The translations under genes and the position numbers were made by a program. Below, piece after piece: positions 35,682 through 44,268 of a stretch of DNA of 64,000 bases; the stretch's first letter is position 1; each line of letters begins with the position of its first letter. The notes under the pieces are model-generated. The model did not search any database. It was not told the origin of the DNA and saw only the letters and a program-made list of their open reading frames with translations. This DNA is from an uncultured Sphingomonadales bacterium (GTDB taxonomy: Bacteria > Pseudomonadota > Alphaproteobacteria > Sphingomonadales > Sphingomonadaceae). The stretch lies in NCBI GenBank assembly GCA_903839675.1, contig CAIMDB010000028.1, positions 124,001 to 188,000 on the forward strand. Reading direction: 5' to 3'.

Positions 35682-36800
35682 ATGAACCGCCGCATTCCAC
35701 TCGAAGTGTTCCGTGCCAATCGACGTTCCATCCTTCAGGGTCTCGGGGCCGCTGCCGTCGGGCTCAGCTTGACGGGCGCACTTGCAGGCTGTGGGAGCAA
35801 GGAAGACGGCGCCAAGATTGGCGGCACGGGCGAGGAACCCAAGCTCAATTTCTACAATTGGGACACCTATATCGGCGAAACCACGCTTGGCGATTTTAAG
35901 GGTGTGAGCGGCATCGACGTCAACATGTCGCTGTTTGCCACCAATGATGAGCTCTTCGCAAAGCTACGTGCGGGCAACCCCGGCTTTGACGTGATCGTCC
36001 CCTCCAACGACTTTGTCGAGCGCATGGTCAAAGCCGATATGCTGATCGCGCTGGATCACGCGCAGATCCCCAACATCAAGAATGTCGATCCCTCGTTCAT
36101 CAACGTCGCTTATGATCCCGGCCGCAAATTTTCTTTGCCCTATACCTGGCTCGTGCTCGGCATCGGTTATCGCAAATCCAAGGTGAAGGGAAAACCCGAC
36201 AGCTGGAAGGTCCTCTTTGACTCGCCCGAATATAAGGGCCGCATCGCGCTGCTCTCCGAAGCCGGCGACATGTTCCGCCTCTACGGCAAATATCTGGGTA
36301 AATCGGTCAACGGCCTGACGCCGGAAGATATCAAGGTCATCGAAGCGATGATGATCAAGCAGAAGCCCAATGTGAAGGCCTATCATGAGGACAATGGGCA
36401 GGATCTGCTCCTGTCCGGCGAAGTCGACCTTGTGCTGGAGTATAATGGCGACATCGCCCAGATCATGACCGAGGATGATGACATCGACTTTGTCATTCCA
36501 AAGGAAGGCAGCCAGCTCAATTCCGATACATTGTGCATCCCCAAGGGTGCCCCACATCCCAAGAACGCACACGCCTTCATCAATTATCTGCTGGAAGCCG
36601 AAGCCGGTAAGAAGATCGCCGAAACGATCCTCTATCCGACGCCAAATGCCGCCGCCAAGGCGCTGATGCCGGACGCCTATAAGAACAACCCCGTCATCTT
36701 CCCGCCGGCCGACTTGCTCGCCAAATGTGAGTATGCCGCCTATAACGAAAAGCTGCAGCCGCTTTACGAAGAAGCCTTCACCCGCGTCCGCGCGGCCTAA
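35682..36800 (+). CDS. Polyamine ABC transporter substrate-binding lipoprotein
   Basis: A 372-residue PotD/PotF-like binding protein. The N-terminus carries a twin-arginine motif (NRRSILQG, residues 13-20), a hydrophobic stretch and the lipobox LAGC (Cys 37), so it is likely a Tat-exported lipoprotein attached to the inner membrane. The mature part starts LNFYNWDTYIGETTLGDFK, and FDVIVPSNDFVERMVKADML is typical for spermidine or putrescine binders. A good ribosome site (GGGAG) precedes the ATG. It is the first gene of a four-gene transporter operon. Confidence 0.92.
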   Translation: MNRRIPLEVFRANRRSILQGLGAAAVGLSLTGALAGCGSKEDGAKIGGTGEEPKLNFYNWDTYIGETTLGDFKGVSGIDVNMSLFATNDELFAKLRAGNPGFDVIVPSNDFVERMVKADMLIALDHAQIPNIKNVDPSFINVAYDPGRKFSLPYTWLVLGIGYRKSKVKGKPDSWKVLFDSPEYKGRIALLSEAGDMFRLYGKYLGKSVNGLTPEDIKVIEAMMIKQKPNVKAYHEDNGQDLLLSGEVDLVLEYNGDIAQIMTEDDDIDFVIPKEGSQLNSDTLCIPKGAPHPKNAHAFINYLLEAEAGKKIAETILYPTPNAAAKALMPDAYKNNPVIFPPADLLAKCEYAAYNEKLQPLYEEAFTRVRAA

Positions 36801-36821
36801 TTTTCAGGCCGGGTGGGGACT

Positions 36822-37724
36822 ATGCAGGATTGGAAACAGCACAAGGCGACCTTCGCATCGATCGCGGTGTCGCCTGTGCTGTGGCTGGTCGCGTTTTTCA
36901 TTGTCCCGCTCGCTGTCGTTTGGCTCTACAGCTTTGGGCGCAATGTTGGCCTGACCGAGATCGACATATCGGGCACCTTTTCCAACTATGGCCGCGCGTT
37001 GGAGCCGCTCTATCTGGAGATCTTCGGAAAGTCGGTCGCGGTCGCCGCTCTGACGACGCTGATCTGTCTCATCATCGGCTTCCCCATCGCGCTCGCTATC
37101 ACCTTTGCGCAGCCCAAATGGCGGCCCTGGATGCTGCTGGCGATCATGTTGCCCTTCTGGACCAACCTCTTGATCCGCACCTATGCGCTCATCACGGTGC
37201 TGCGGACCGAAGGCTATGTGAACAAGTCGCTCGGCTGGTTCTGGGAAGGCGCCAGCAGCCTAAAGGTCATGGTCGGCATGGCACCCCTATCGACTTGGGA
37301 ACCGCTGCCGCTGCTCTATAACAATTTCGCCGTCATCTTGGGGCTGGTTTACGTCCATTTACCCTTCATGGTGCTGCCGCTTTACGCCGCGCTTGACCGG
37401 CTGGACCGCTCGCTCATTGAGGCGAGCCTTGATCTGGGCGCCGGGCATTTCCGGACATTGACGCAGATCGTAGCGCCGCTTGCCGCGCCCGGCATTATCT
37501 CCGGCGTCATCATCACCTTCGTCCCCGCGCTTGGCGCCTATCTGACGCCCGACCTGATGGGCGGCCCCGACAGCCAGATGATCGCCAACGTCATCGAACG
37601 TCAGTTCAAACGAGCGAATGACTGGCCCTTTGGCGCCGCGCTCTCGTTCCTGCTGATGTACGCGACCTTCATCTTGATCGCGTTGCAGACGCTTCGGAAC
37701 CGAAGCGCGGAGCGGCGGTCATGA
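36822..37724 (+). CDS. Polyamine ABC transporter permease, PotB/PotH type
   Basis: A 300-residue inner-membrane permease with six predicted helices. The EAA loop that docks on the ATPase reads EASLDLGAGHFRTLTQIVAPLAAPGI (about residues 205-230). FWTNLLIRTYALI and YLTPDLMGGPDSQMIANVIERQF are typical of the PotB/PotH group. A GTG three codons upstream is an alternative start. The stop overlaps the next permease gene by ATGA. Confidence 0.92.
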   Translation: MQDWKQHKATFASIAVSPVLWLVAFFIVPLAVVWLYSFGRNVGLTEIDISGTFSNYGRALEPLYLEIFGKSVAVAALTTLICLIIGFPIALAITFAQPKWRPWMLLAIMLPFWTNLLIRTYALITVLRTEGYVNKSLGWFWEGASSLKVMVGMAPLSTWEPLPLLYNNFAVILGLVYVHLPFMVLPLYAALDRLDRSLIEASLDLGAGHFRTLTQIVAPLAAPGIISGVIITFVPALGAYLTPDLMGGPDSQMIANVIERQFKRANDWPFGAALSFLLMYATFILIALQTLRNRSAERRS

Positions 37725-38557
37725 ACCTGTTCAAACGCGCCGAGATTGCCCCGCTGGAATATACACGGCGGCTGTGGATGCGGGCGTGGATCGCGGCCAC
37801 CCTGTTCTTCCTCTACGCCCCTTTGCTGGTGCTGATCGCGTTCAGCTTCAACGATTCCAAGCGCAACATCGTCTGGCGCGGCTTCACCTTCAAATATTAC
37901 GGCAAGGTGCTGGAGAATGACGGCCTGATGGCCGCGCTCGGCAATTCGCTGACGATTGCCTTTCTGGCGACTGTGTTCTCCATCATCCTTGGGACGCTGG
38001 CTGCGGTCATGCTGTGGCGGTTCAGATTTCCGGGTAAAACAGCGGTTGAAGGCACCATGGCGCTGCCTATTGTGGTGCCTGAGATTTGCATGGGCGTGGC
38101 CATGCTCGTCTTCTTTGCCAAGCTGGACTGGCCAACCGACCTGCCCTGGCCGCTCAATCTGTCGGCGATCACCATCGCCCATATCACCTTCTGCTTCCCG
38201 TTTGTCGCCATGGTCGTCCGCGCGCGGCTGGCCGGCTTCAACAAGGAGCAGGAGGAAGCGGCCAAAGACCTTGGCGCGACCGAATGGCAGGCCTTCCGCG
38301 ATGTTCTTCTGCCACACATGAAGCCGGGAATTATCGCGGGCGCGCTGCTCGCCTTCACGCTCAGCCTCGATGATTTCGTCATCACCTTCTTCACCAGCGG
38401 ACCAAACACCATCACCTTCCCGGTGAAGGTCTATTCCATGGTCCGCTTCTCGGTGACGCCAGAGGTCAACGCGGCGTCGGCGATTCTGATCTTCCTCACC
38501 ATCCTTCTCACCACTGTGGCGCTCAAGCTGCAGGACTTCACCAAGGCCACGGCATGA
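37721..38557 (+). CDS. Polyamine ABC transporter permease, PotC/PotI type
   Basis: A 278-residue permease with six predicted helices, partner of the one before it. It shows LYAPLLVLIAFSFNDSK near the start, the EAA loop EEAAKDLGATEWQAFRDVLLPHMKPGI, and FTLSLDDFVITFFTSGP, all marks of the PotC/PotI branch. Both ends overlap neighbouring genes by four bases, so the transporter subunits are translated together. Confidence 0.93.
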   Translation: MNLFKRAEIAPLEYTRRLWMRAWIAATLFFLYAPLLVLIAFSFNDSKRNIVWRGFTFKYYGKVLENDGLMAALGNSLTIAFLATVFSIILGTLAAVMLWRFRFPGKTAVEGTMALPIVVPEICMGVAMLVFFAKLDWPTDLPWPLNLSAITIAHITFCFPFVAMVVRARLAGFNKEQEEAAKDLGATEWQAFRDVLLPHMKPGIIAGALLAFTLSLDDFVITFFTSGPNTITFPVKVYSMVRFSVTPEVNAASAILIFLTILLTTVALKLQDFTKATA

Positions 38558-39666
38558 CCGAAAAGCAGCCCGTCATCTCCATCCGCAATGTGACCAAGCG
38601 CTTCGGCAATATGGTGGCGGTCGACAATGTCTCGATCGACATACTGGAAGGCGAGTTCTTCGTGCTGCTCGGCCCCTCAGGCTGCGGCAAGACCACGCTG
38701 CTGCGCATGATCGCCGGGTTTGAGATGCCCAGCGAAGGGCATATCCTGATCGGCGGCCAGGATATGGCGGGCGTCTCCCCCAATCAGCGTCCGGTCAATA
38801 TGGTGTTCCAGAGCTACGCCGTTTTCCCGCATATGTCGGTGGCGGACAATGTGGCGTATGGCCTCAAAATCTCTGGCGTCGCCAAGCCTGAAATCCGCAC
38901 ACGGGTGGATGAGGCCTTGGAACTCGTCAGCCTTGGCGGGCTCGGGCAACGCATGCCCGATCAGTTGTCTGGCGGGCAGCGGCAACGCGTGGCACTCGCG
39001 CGTGGGCTCGTCATGCGGCCCAAGGTTCTACTGCTGGATGAACCTCTCTCCGCGCTCGACGCGAAGCTGCGCGCACAGATGCAGTTCGAGCTGGCCGAAC
39101 TGCAGGACAATGTCGGCATCACCTTCGTCACCGTGACGCATGATCAGGATGAAGCGCTGTCGATGGCATGCCGGATCGCGGTTATGAACAAGGGCGACGT
39201 CGCGCAGCTGGCTGGCCCTTCAGACCTCTACGAACACCCCGCCAACCGCTTCGTGGCCGACTTCATCGGCTCTGTGAACATCTTCGAAGGCAAGCTGACG
39301 GTGGACGAGCCCGAACAGGCCGTCGTCGATTGCCCGGAGGTTGGCCGCGTCTTTCTGAACCACGGCGTCACCGGCGCGCATGAAACGACGGTCTGGGTCG
39401 CGATCCGTCCTGAAAAGATCACCATGCTGCCCGCAGGCCAGGCCAAGGCCAAAGACAGTCCCGATGGGCACAATATCGCCCATGGCCAGATCAAGGGGCT
39501 CTCCTATCTGGGCGATGTGACCGTCTATGAAGTCCGACTGGAAAGCGGACGCAGCATCCGCGTGTCGCGCCCGAATCTCTCCCGCTGGGATCAGGAAGAC
39601 TTCAGCTGGGACGACAAGGTGTCGCTGCAATGGCACCCGACCAGCCCGATTGTGCTGCTGAGCTAA
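38554..39666 (+). CDS. Polyamine ABC transporter ATPase, PotA/PotG type
   Basis: A 370-residue ATP-binding subunit. Walker A is GPSGCGKTT (about residue 44), the signature is LSGGQRQRVALARG, Walker B is VLLLDEPLSALD and the switch histidine is in TVTHDQDEA. A C-terminal TOBE/OB domain (about 280-370) follows. RPVNMVFQSYAVFPHMSV is the Q-loop. It ends the operon and is followed 13 bases later by palindromic element copy 3. Confidence 0.94.
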   Translation: MTEKQPVISIRNVTKRFGNMVAVDNVSIDILEGEFFVLLGPSGCGKTTLLRMIAGFEMPSEGHILIGGQDMAGVSPNQRPVNMVFQSYAVFPHMSVADNVAYGLKISGVAKPEIRTRVDEALELVSLGGLGQRMPDQLSGGQRQRVALARGLVMRPKVLLLDEPLSALDAKLRAQMQFELAELQDNVGITFVTVTHDQDEALSMACRIAVMNKGDVAQLAGPSDLYEHPANRFVADFIGSVNIFEGKLTVDEPEQAVVDCPEVGRVFLNHGVTGAHETTVWVAIRPEKITMLPAGQAKAKDSPDGHNIAHGQIKGLSYLGDVTVYEVRLESGRSIRVSRPNLSRWDQEDFSWDDKVSLQWHPTSPIVLLS

Positions 39667-39679
39667 ACACCAAATCCCG

Positions 39680-39757
39680 TTTGGGCTGAGCTTGTCGAAG
39701 CCCCGTCCTTCGTTTTGGTGAACAGCAACTGCGGCCCTTCGACAGGCTCAGCCCAAA
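39680..39757. repeat. Palindromic intergenic element, copy 3
   Basis: Two 21-base arms (39680-39700 and 39737-39757), complementary except for one G-U-compatible position, share the CTGAGC-TGTCGAAG core with copies 1 and 2. The 36-base loop contains CCGTCCTT. It lies between the convergent transporter ATPase and rfbD genes. Confidence 0.9.
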
Positions 39758-39767
39758 CAGATGGGTG

Positions 39768-40640
39768 TCAGCCTCGAACGATCTCCGTCACCACCTGCTG
39801 ACAACTTGCTTCCCAATGCGGGAGCGCAATGCCCCAATCCTGTTCGATGCGCGCGCAGTCCAAAACAGAATTCGCGGGACGTTTGGCAGGCGTCGGGTAA
39901 TCCGCCGTGCTGATGCGCTTAATCAAAGCCGAAGGGCCGCCCGCCTTTTGGGAGGCCTCCATGATGGCAGCCGCAAAGTCAGCCCAGCTTGCGTCACCCT
40001 GTGGGCCCAGATGATAAAGCTGGTGCGGGCTTTCACCCATGGCGACCAGCCCACGGGCAAGCGCCCACAAGGCAGGCGCGATGTCTTCTGCGGCGGTCGG
40101 GCGACCGCGCTGATCATCGACAACGCCAATCTCATCCCTATCCGCCGCGAGCCGGAGCATCGTTTTGGCAAAGTTCGCACCGTGCGCGCCATAGACCCAG
40201 GACAGGCGCACCGTGACCGATCTGGGGTGCGCCGCCGCAACGGCCTGTTCTCCCTCCAGCTTCGACTGGCCATAGACGCCCAACGGGTTGGTCGCGTCGT
40301 CTTCCAGCCATGCCCCCTTTTTGGTGCCATCGAACACAAAATCGGTGGAAAGATGAAGGAAGGCCGCGCCAATCTCATACGCTGCTTTCGCCGCCACCGC
40401 TGGCCCATCATGGTTGAGGGCGAAGGCGGCATCCGCTTCGCTTTCGGCTTTGTCGACGGCGGTGTAGGCGGCGGCGTTGATCACGACGTCGGGACGGTGC
40501 GCCGCGATGGCGGCACGCACGCTTTCGGCATCTGTCAGGTCGATGTCCGGCCGGCCCAGCGCAATCGTCTGAACATAGGTCGCGCTGGCCTTGAGCGCAT
40601 GGGCGACCTGCCCGCTTGACCCGAGGATGAGGGCCTTCAC
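39768..40640 (-). CDS. rfbD: dTDP-4-dehydrorhamnose reductase
   Basis: RfbD reduces dTDP-4-dehydro-L-rhamnose to dTDP-L-rhamnose with NAD(P)H. The 290-residue product starts [16 protein letters not shown] (nucleotide-binding motif), has [28 protein letters not shown] and the catalytic YGQSK (YxxxK). The start is a GTG overlapping the rfbB stop by four bases. It is the last of four genes in the order rfbA-C-B-D, which together supply dTDP-L-rhamnose. Confidence 0.93.
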   Translation of the reverse strand: MKALILGSSGQVAHALKASATYVQTIALGRPDIDLTDAESVRAAIAAHRPDVVINAAAYTAVDKAESEADAAFALNHDGPAVAAKAAYEIGAAFLHLSTDFVFDGTKKGAWLEDDATNPLGVYGQSKLEGEQAVAAAHPRSVTVRLSWVYGAHGANFAKTMLRLAADRDEIGVVDDQRGRPTAAEDIAPALWALARGLVAMGESPHQLYHLGPQGDASWADFAAAIMEASQKAGGPSALIKRISTADYPTPAKRPANSVLDCARIEQDWGIALPHWEASCQQVVTEIVRG

Positions 40641-41710
40641 TTGGTCGTGGTGCCCAAACGCTCGCCGGCGTAACGCGCCGCGCGTAAGGGTGCCCACCAA
40701 TCCTCGTTGGTTAGATACCAGTCGATGGTGCGGGCGAGGCCAGCGTCAAAATCGACCGTCTGGCTCCAGCCGAGCTCTGCCTTCAGCTTGGAACAGTCGA
40801 TGGCATAGCGCCGGTCATGGCCGGGCCGGTCGGTCACAAAGGTGATAAGGGCTCGCCTGCTCTTCACGCTCTTGGGCGGGACGCGCTGGTCGAGCAGGTC
40901 GCAGATCGTTTCCACCACTTCCAGATTGGTGCGCTCGGCCTCACCGCCGACATTGTAGCTCTCGCCGACCTTGCCCTGCATCATGATCGTCGCAAGCGCC
41001 GACGCATGATCCTCGACATAGAGCCAGTCCCGGATGTTCTCGCCCTTGCCGTAAACCGGCAGCGGCTTTTCCTCGAGCGCGTTGAGGATGACGAGCGGGA
41101 TCAGCTTTTCCGGGAAGTGATAGGGCCCGTAATTGTTGGAACAGTTGGAGAGCACCACCGGCAAGCCATAGGTATGGTTCCAGGCGCGGACGAAATGGTC
41201 TGACGCTGCTTTGGAGGCCGAGTAAGGCGAGGAGGGCTTGTACGACGTGTCCTCTGTGAAGATGCCGCTGTCGAACGGCAGGTCGCCGAACACTTCATCG
41301 GTCGAAATGTGATGGAAACGGAAAGCGTCTTTCTTCGCGCCTTCAAGGCTGCGCCAATGGTCGAGTGCTGCCTGCAGCAGCGTCACCGTACCGACCACGT
41401 TGGTTTCCACAAACACGCCCGGTCCGTCGATCGACCGGTCGACATGGCTTTCAGCGGCCAGATGCATGATGCGGTCCACGCCTTCGCTTGCCAGGATGCG
41501 GCGCATCGCCTCCCCGTCGCAAATGTCCGCCTGATGGAAGACATAGTCGGGCGAGGTGTCGATGGGTGCCAGCGAGGCCAAGCACCCCGAATAGGCCAGC
41601 TTGTCGACATTGACGACGCGGAACGTGCCCTGCGCGATCAGATGGCGGCACACCGCCGAACCGATGAACCCGGCGCCACCGGTGACCATCACGACTGTCT
41701 TGTCTGTCAT
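40637..41710 (-). CDS. rfbB: dTDP-glucose 4,6-dehydratase
   Basis: RfbB converts dTDP-glucose to dTDP-4-keto-6-deoxyglucose with bound NAD. The 357 residues include [28 protein letters not shown], the catalytic STDEVFGDL and [15 protein letters not shown] (YxxxK), and [15 protein letters not shown]. It starts three bases after the rfbC stop. Canonical in length and motifs. Confidence 0.96.
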   Translation of the reverse strand: MTDKTVVMVTGGAGFIGSAVCRHLIAQGTFRVVNVDKLAYSGCLASLAPIDTSPDYVFHQADICDGEAMRRILASEGVDRIMHLAAESHVDRSIDGPGVFVETNVVGTVTLLQAALDHWRSLEGAKKDAFRFHHISTDEVFGDLPFDSGIFTEDTSYKPSSPYSASKAASDHFVRAWNHTYGLPVVLSNCSNNYGPYHFPEKLIPLVILNALEEKPLPVYGKGENIRDWLYVEDHASALATIMMQGKVGESYNVGGEAERTNLEVVETICDLLDQRVPPKSVKSRRALITFVTDRPGHDRRYAIDCSKLKAELGWSQTVDFDAGLARTIDWYLTNEDWWAPLRAARYAGERLGTTTK

Positions 41711-41713
41711 GTC

Positions 41714-42265
41714 TTAAAAGCCCGTGTCTTGTTCTGAAAGAAGCGGTGCGCTGCGGTCCTTCGCCGAGAGCAGGCCGGGGTCCACAGCCACCGGCCAATC
41801 GACGCCGATGGCGGGATCATCCCAGCGGATCGAGCGGTCACACTCGGGCGCATAGGGGGCCGTCACCTTATACTGGACCTCGCAATCGGGCTCGAGCGTC
41901 TGGAAGGCATGGCCGAAGCCCTTGGGCACAAGGATTTGGTTGCCGGTCGCCGCATCAAGGATGAGGCTGACCCACTGCCCGCGCGTCGGCGAGCCGGTGC
42001 GCAGATCGACTGCCACGTCGAACACCCGGCCGCGGGTGCAACGCACCAGCTTGTCCTGCGCCATTGGCGGGGCCTGATAATGGATGCCACGCAGCGTGCC
42101 GGTGGCTGCAGACAGCGAGTGATTGTCCTGGATGAAGTCGAGGTCGATGCCATGTTCTGCCAGCGCCGACCGCTTCCATGTCTCCGAAAAGAAGCCGCGT
42201 GCATCGCCGAAGCGGGCGGGAATGATCTCGAACACGCCGTCAATGGCGAGCGCTTTGACCTGCAT
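41714..42265 (-). CDS. rfbC: dTDP-4-dehydrorhamnose 3,5-epimerase
   Basis: RfbC epimerises carbons 3 and 5 of the keto-deoxy sugar. The 183-residue cupin protein shows FGDARGFFSETW, the NHSLSAATGTLRGIHYQ segment with the catalytic histidine, VDLRTGSPTRGQW and VPKGFGHAFQTL. I chose the ATG one base after the rfbA stop; an ATG four codons earlier, inside rfbA, is also in frame. Confidence 0.94.
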   Translation of the reverse strand: MQVKALAIDGVFEIIPARFGDARGFFSETWKRSALAEHGIDLDFIQDNHSLSAATGTLRGIHYQAPPMAQDKLVRCTRGRVFDVAVDLRTGSPTRGQWVSLILDAATGNQILVPKGFGHAFQTLEPDCEVQYKVTAPYAPECDRSIRWDDPAIGVDWPVAVDPGLLSAKDRSAPLLSEQDTGF

Positions 42266-42266
42266 C

Positions 42267-43139
42267 TCAGATCCCATCCGCAACAGCATTCAGGTAGCGC
42301 GCATAGCCGGTCTTGCCCATCTCGCCCGCACGCGCACGCAAGGCCGAGGCGTCGATCCAGCCATTTACGAAAGCGATCTCTTCGGGGCACATGATCTTGA
42401 TGCCCTGCCGCTGTTCCACCGTGCGGACAAACGACGACGCATCATGCAGGCTGTCATGCGTGCCGGTGTCGAGCCAGGCAAAGCCGCGGCCCATCGGCAC
42501 GACGTTGAGGTTACCACGTTCGAGATAGACCTTGTTGACGTCGGTGATCTCCAGCTCGCCGCGCGGGGAGGGTTTGAGCTTCGCCGCAATGTCGATCACG
42601 TCATTGTCGTAATAATAGAGGCCCGTGACCGCCCAGAAGGATTTGGGTTTGGCAGGCTTTTCTTCAATCGATCGGGCGGTGTAGCTGCCGGGATCGAACT
42701 CAACGACGCCGTAACGCTCCGGGTCCTCGACACGATAGGCGAAGACGGTCGCTCCCTTCTGGATGGCGGCGGCCTGCTGGCACATCGCGCCCAGCCCGGC
42801 CCCATGGAAGATGTTGTCGCCAAGAATGAGGCAGGCCGTGTCATCCCCCACAAAGTCCGCACCAATGATGAAGGCCTGCGCGAGGCCATCGGGGGAGGGC
42901 TGCTCGGCATAGCTCAGCTCAATGCCGAACTGGCTGCCATCGCCCAACAGCTGGCGGAACATCGGCAGGTCCCGCGGGGTCGAAATGATCAAAATCTCCC
43001 GGATGCCCGACAGCATCAGCACGCTCAGCGGATAATAGATCATCGGCTTATCGTAGACGGGCAGGATCTGTTTTGAGACGCCAATCGTCGCTGGGTAGAG
43101 CCGCGTTCCGCTGCCGCCCGCCAAAATGATACCCTTCAT
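42267..43139 (-). CDS. rfbA: Glucose-1-phosphate thymidylyltransferase
   Basis: RfbA makes dTDP-glucose from glucose 1-phosphate and dTTP and opens the dTDP-rhamnose route. The 290 residues contain [53 protein letters not shown] and [20 protein letters not shown], as in the canonical enzyme. It is the promoter-proximal gene of the rfb group. Upstream lies a T-rich stretch and then the terminator of the PEP-CTERM gene. Confidence 0.96.
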   Translation of the reverse strand: MKGIILAGGSGTRLYPATIGVSKQILPVYDKPMIYYPLSVLMLSGIREILIISTPRDLPMFRQLLGDGSQFGIELSYAEQPSPDGLAQAFIIGADFVGDDTACLILGDNIFHGAGLGAMCQQAAAIQKGATVFAYRVEDPERYGVVEFDPGSYTARSIEEKPAKPKSFWAVTGLYYYDNDVIDIAAKLKPSPRGELEITDVNKVYLERGNLNVVPMGRGFAWLDTGTHDSLHDASSFVRTVEQRQGIKIMCPEEIAFVNGWIDASALRARAGEMGKTGYARYLNAVADGI

Positions 43140-43261
43140 CCGCCGTCCTTGTCGTACGAGTCACATAACAGTCGCGCCCTTCTAGGAAGGGGCACCTGCC
43201 AAGCAGGCGAACGGGGAATTAAATATTGGTCAGGTCGGCTTTTTTCGGCTGCTAGGGCGCA

Positions 43262-43301
43262 AAGAAAAGGCCGGAGCGCTTTCACGCCCCGGCCTTTTCT
43301 T
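43262..43301 (-). terminator. Rho-independent terminator after the PEP-CTERM gene
   Basis: AAGAAAAGGCCGG (43262-43274) and CCGGCCTTTTCTT (43289-43301) form a 13-base perfect stem; read on the minus strand it ends in TTTTCTTT. It lies 18 bases after the CTERM gene stop and insulates rfbA. Confidence 0.85.
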
Positions 43302-43318
43302 GTCCGATGTCGAAACGC

Positions 43319-44050
43319 TTAGGCGTAAACGACCGTGGTCTTGCCCTTGCGCGAACGCATCGAGCTGCCGACCAGACCGAAGCCAAGGAGCATCATGCCC
43401 CAAGCTGCTGGTTCCGGCACTGTGGCAATCTGGAACGCGAAGTGATCGCTGCTGTTTCCGCGCGTGATGCCCGGGCCCGTGCGCGCGATAAGATCTTGGA
43501 AATCCGCCGTCATGGAGAGGTTGTAGGTCCCAGCGCCAAGCGCCTGCGTGGTGCTGCCGAGGGCTGTCGGAGCCAGCTGTAGGCCACCACCGAAGATCGG
43601 GCCATTGGCTGGTTGAAGCACGTTCGGTGCAGACAGGTCCCAATCAGCGGTCAGAGTGCCCGGCGTCGTCAGCGTGAAGATGTAGCTGAACACATATTTA
43701 CCTGCCTTGGCAGAGGCGCTGATGCCGGGGCTCAGGTTTGAAATCGACGTCGTCGAGGTTGCATCAAACAGGAACGCGCCAGCCGATGCAAATGCCACAG
43801 CTACCGACGTCTGCGCGTTGGCCTGCCCGTTGCCCGTGTTCTTGGCGGAGCTCTGTACATTGAACGCATTCACGGGAAGCGTGAGATACGTCATCGTATT
43901 GCTGTCAGCATCGGTGCCGCCGCCGCCGCCGCCAACCGTTGCTTCGGTCGCTGCCGTGATGGTCAGGCTGTTGAAAATGACGGCTGCCATGGCTGGAGCC
44001 GCAGTGCCCGCGAGCGCGATTGCCACTGTGGTCGCAATGAGTTTCTTCAT
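43319..44050 (-). CDS. PEPxxWA-CTERM sorting domain protein
   Basis: A 243-residue secreted protein. It has a signal peptide (about 1-22), a serine-, threonine- and alanine-rich beta-type middle, and a C-terminal sorting signal: VPEPAAWGMMLLGFGLVGSS then RSRK. This is the PEPxxWA variant of the PEP-CTERM tag, read by an exosortase that removes the tail; such proteins are linked with exopolysaccharide matrix. No exosortase gene is in the window. A run of six glycines (40-45) is encoded by a GCC repeat on the plus strand. The neighbours are polysaccharide genes, in keeping with the family's usual setting. Confidence 0.9.
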   Translation of the reverse strand: MKKLIATTVAIALAGTAAPAMAAVIFNSLTITAATEATVGGGGGGTDADSNTMTYLTLPVNAFNVQSSAKNTGNGQANAQTSVAVAFASAGAFLFDATSTTSISNLSPGISASAKAGKYVFSYIFTLTTPGTLTADWDLSAPNVLQPANGPIFGGGLQLAPTALGSTTQALGAGTYNLSMTADFQDLIARTGPGITRGNSSDHFAFQIATVPEPAAWGMMLLGFGLVGSSMRSRKGKTTVVYA

Positions 44051-44087
44051 AAGAGTGCCCTTGTTCTAATATCGAGCCTTCAAAAGT

Positions 44088-44132
44088 CCGTTTGCTGTCA
44101 GGCCCCTCGACGCAAACGGGCGACTCTTTTTT
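44088..44132. promoter_or_regulatory. Inverted repeat in the leader of the PEP-CTERM gene
   Basis: CCGTTTGC (44088-44095) and GCAAACGG (44112-44119) pair across 16 bases, followed on the plus strand by six Ts at 44127-44132. It lies 38 bases before the CTERM start, so on the minus strand it would sit in the 5' leader. It may be a regulatory hairpin or operator. The rest of the 218-base gap is AT-rich with no gene. Confidence 0.3.
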
Positions 44133-44268
44133 AGAGTATTAATATGTCGGTAATAAAAACCGATGTGGCGGCAATAGTCAATTCAAATTGGCCTGATTTG
44201 AATTGATTCTTTGCGGTGCGCCCTGTCCCAAAATGGGATCAGCCGCGCATATTCGTCGATCTCAGTGA

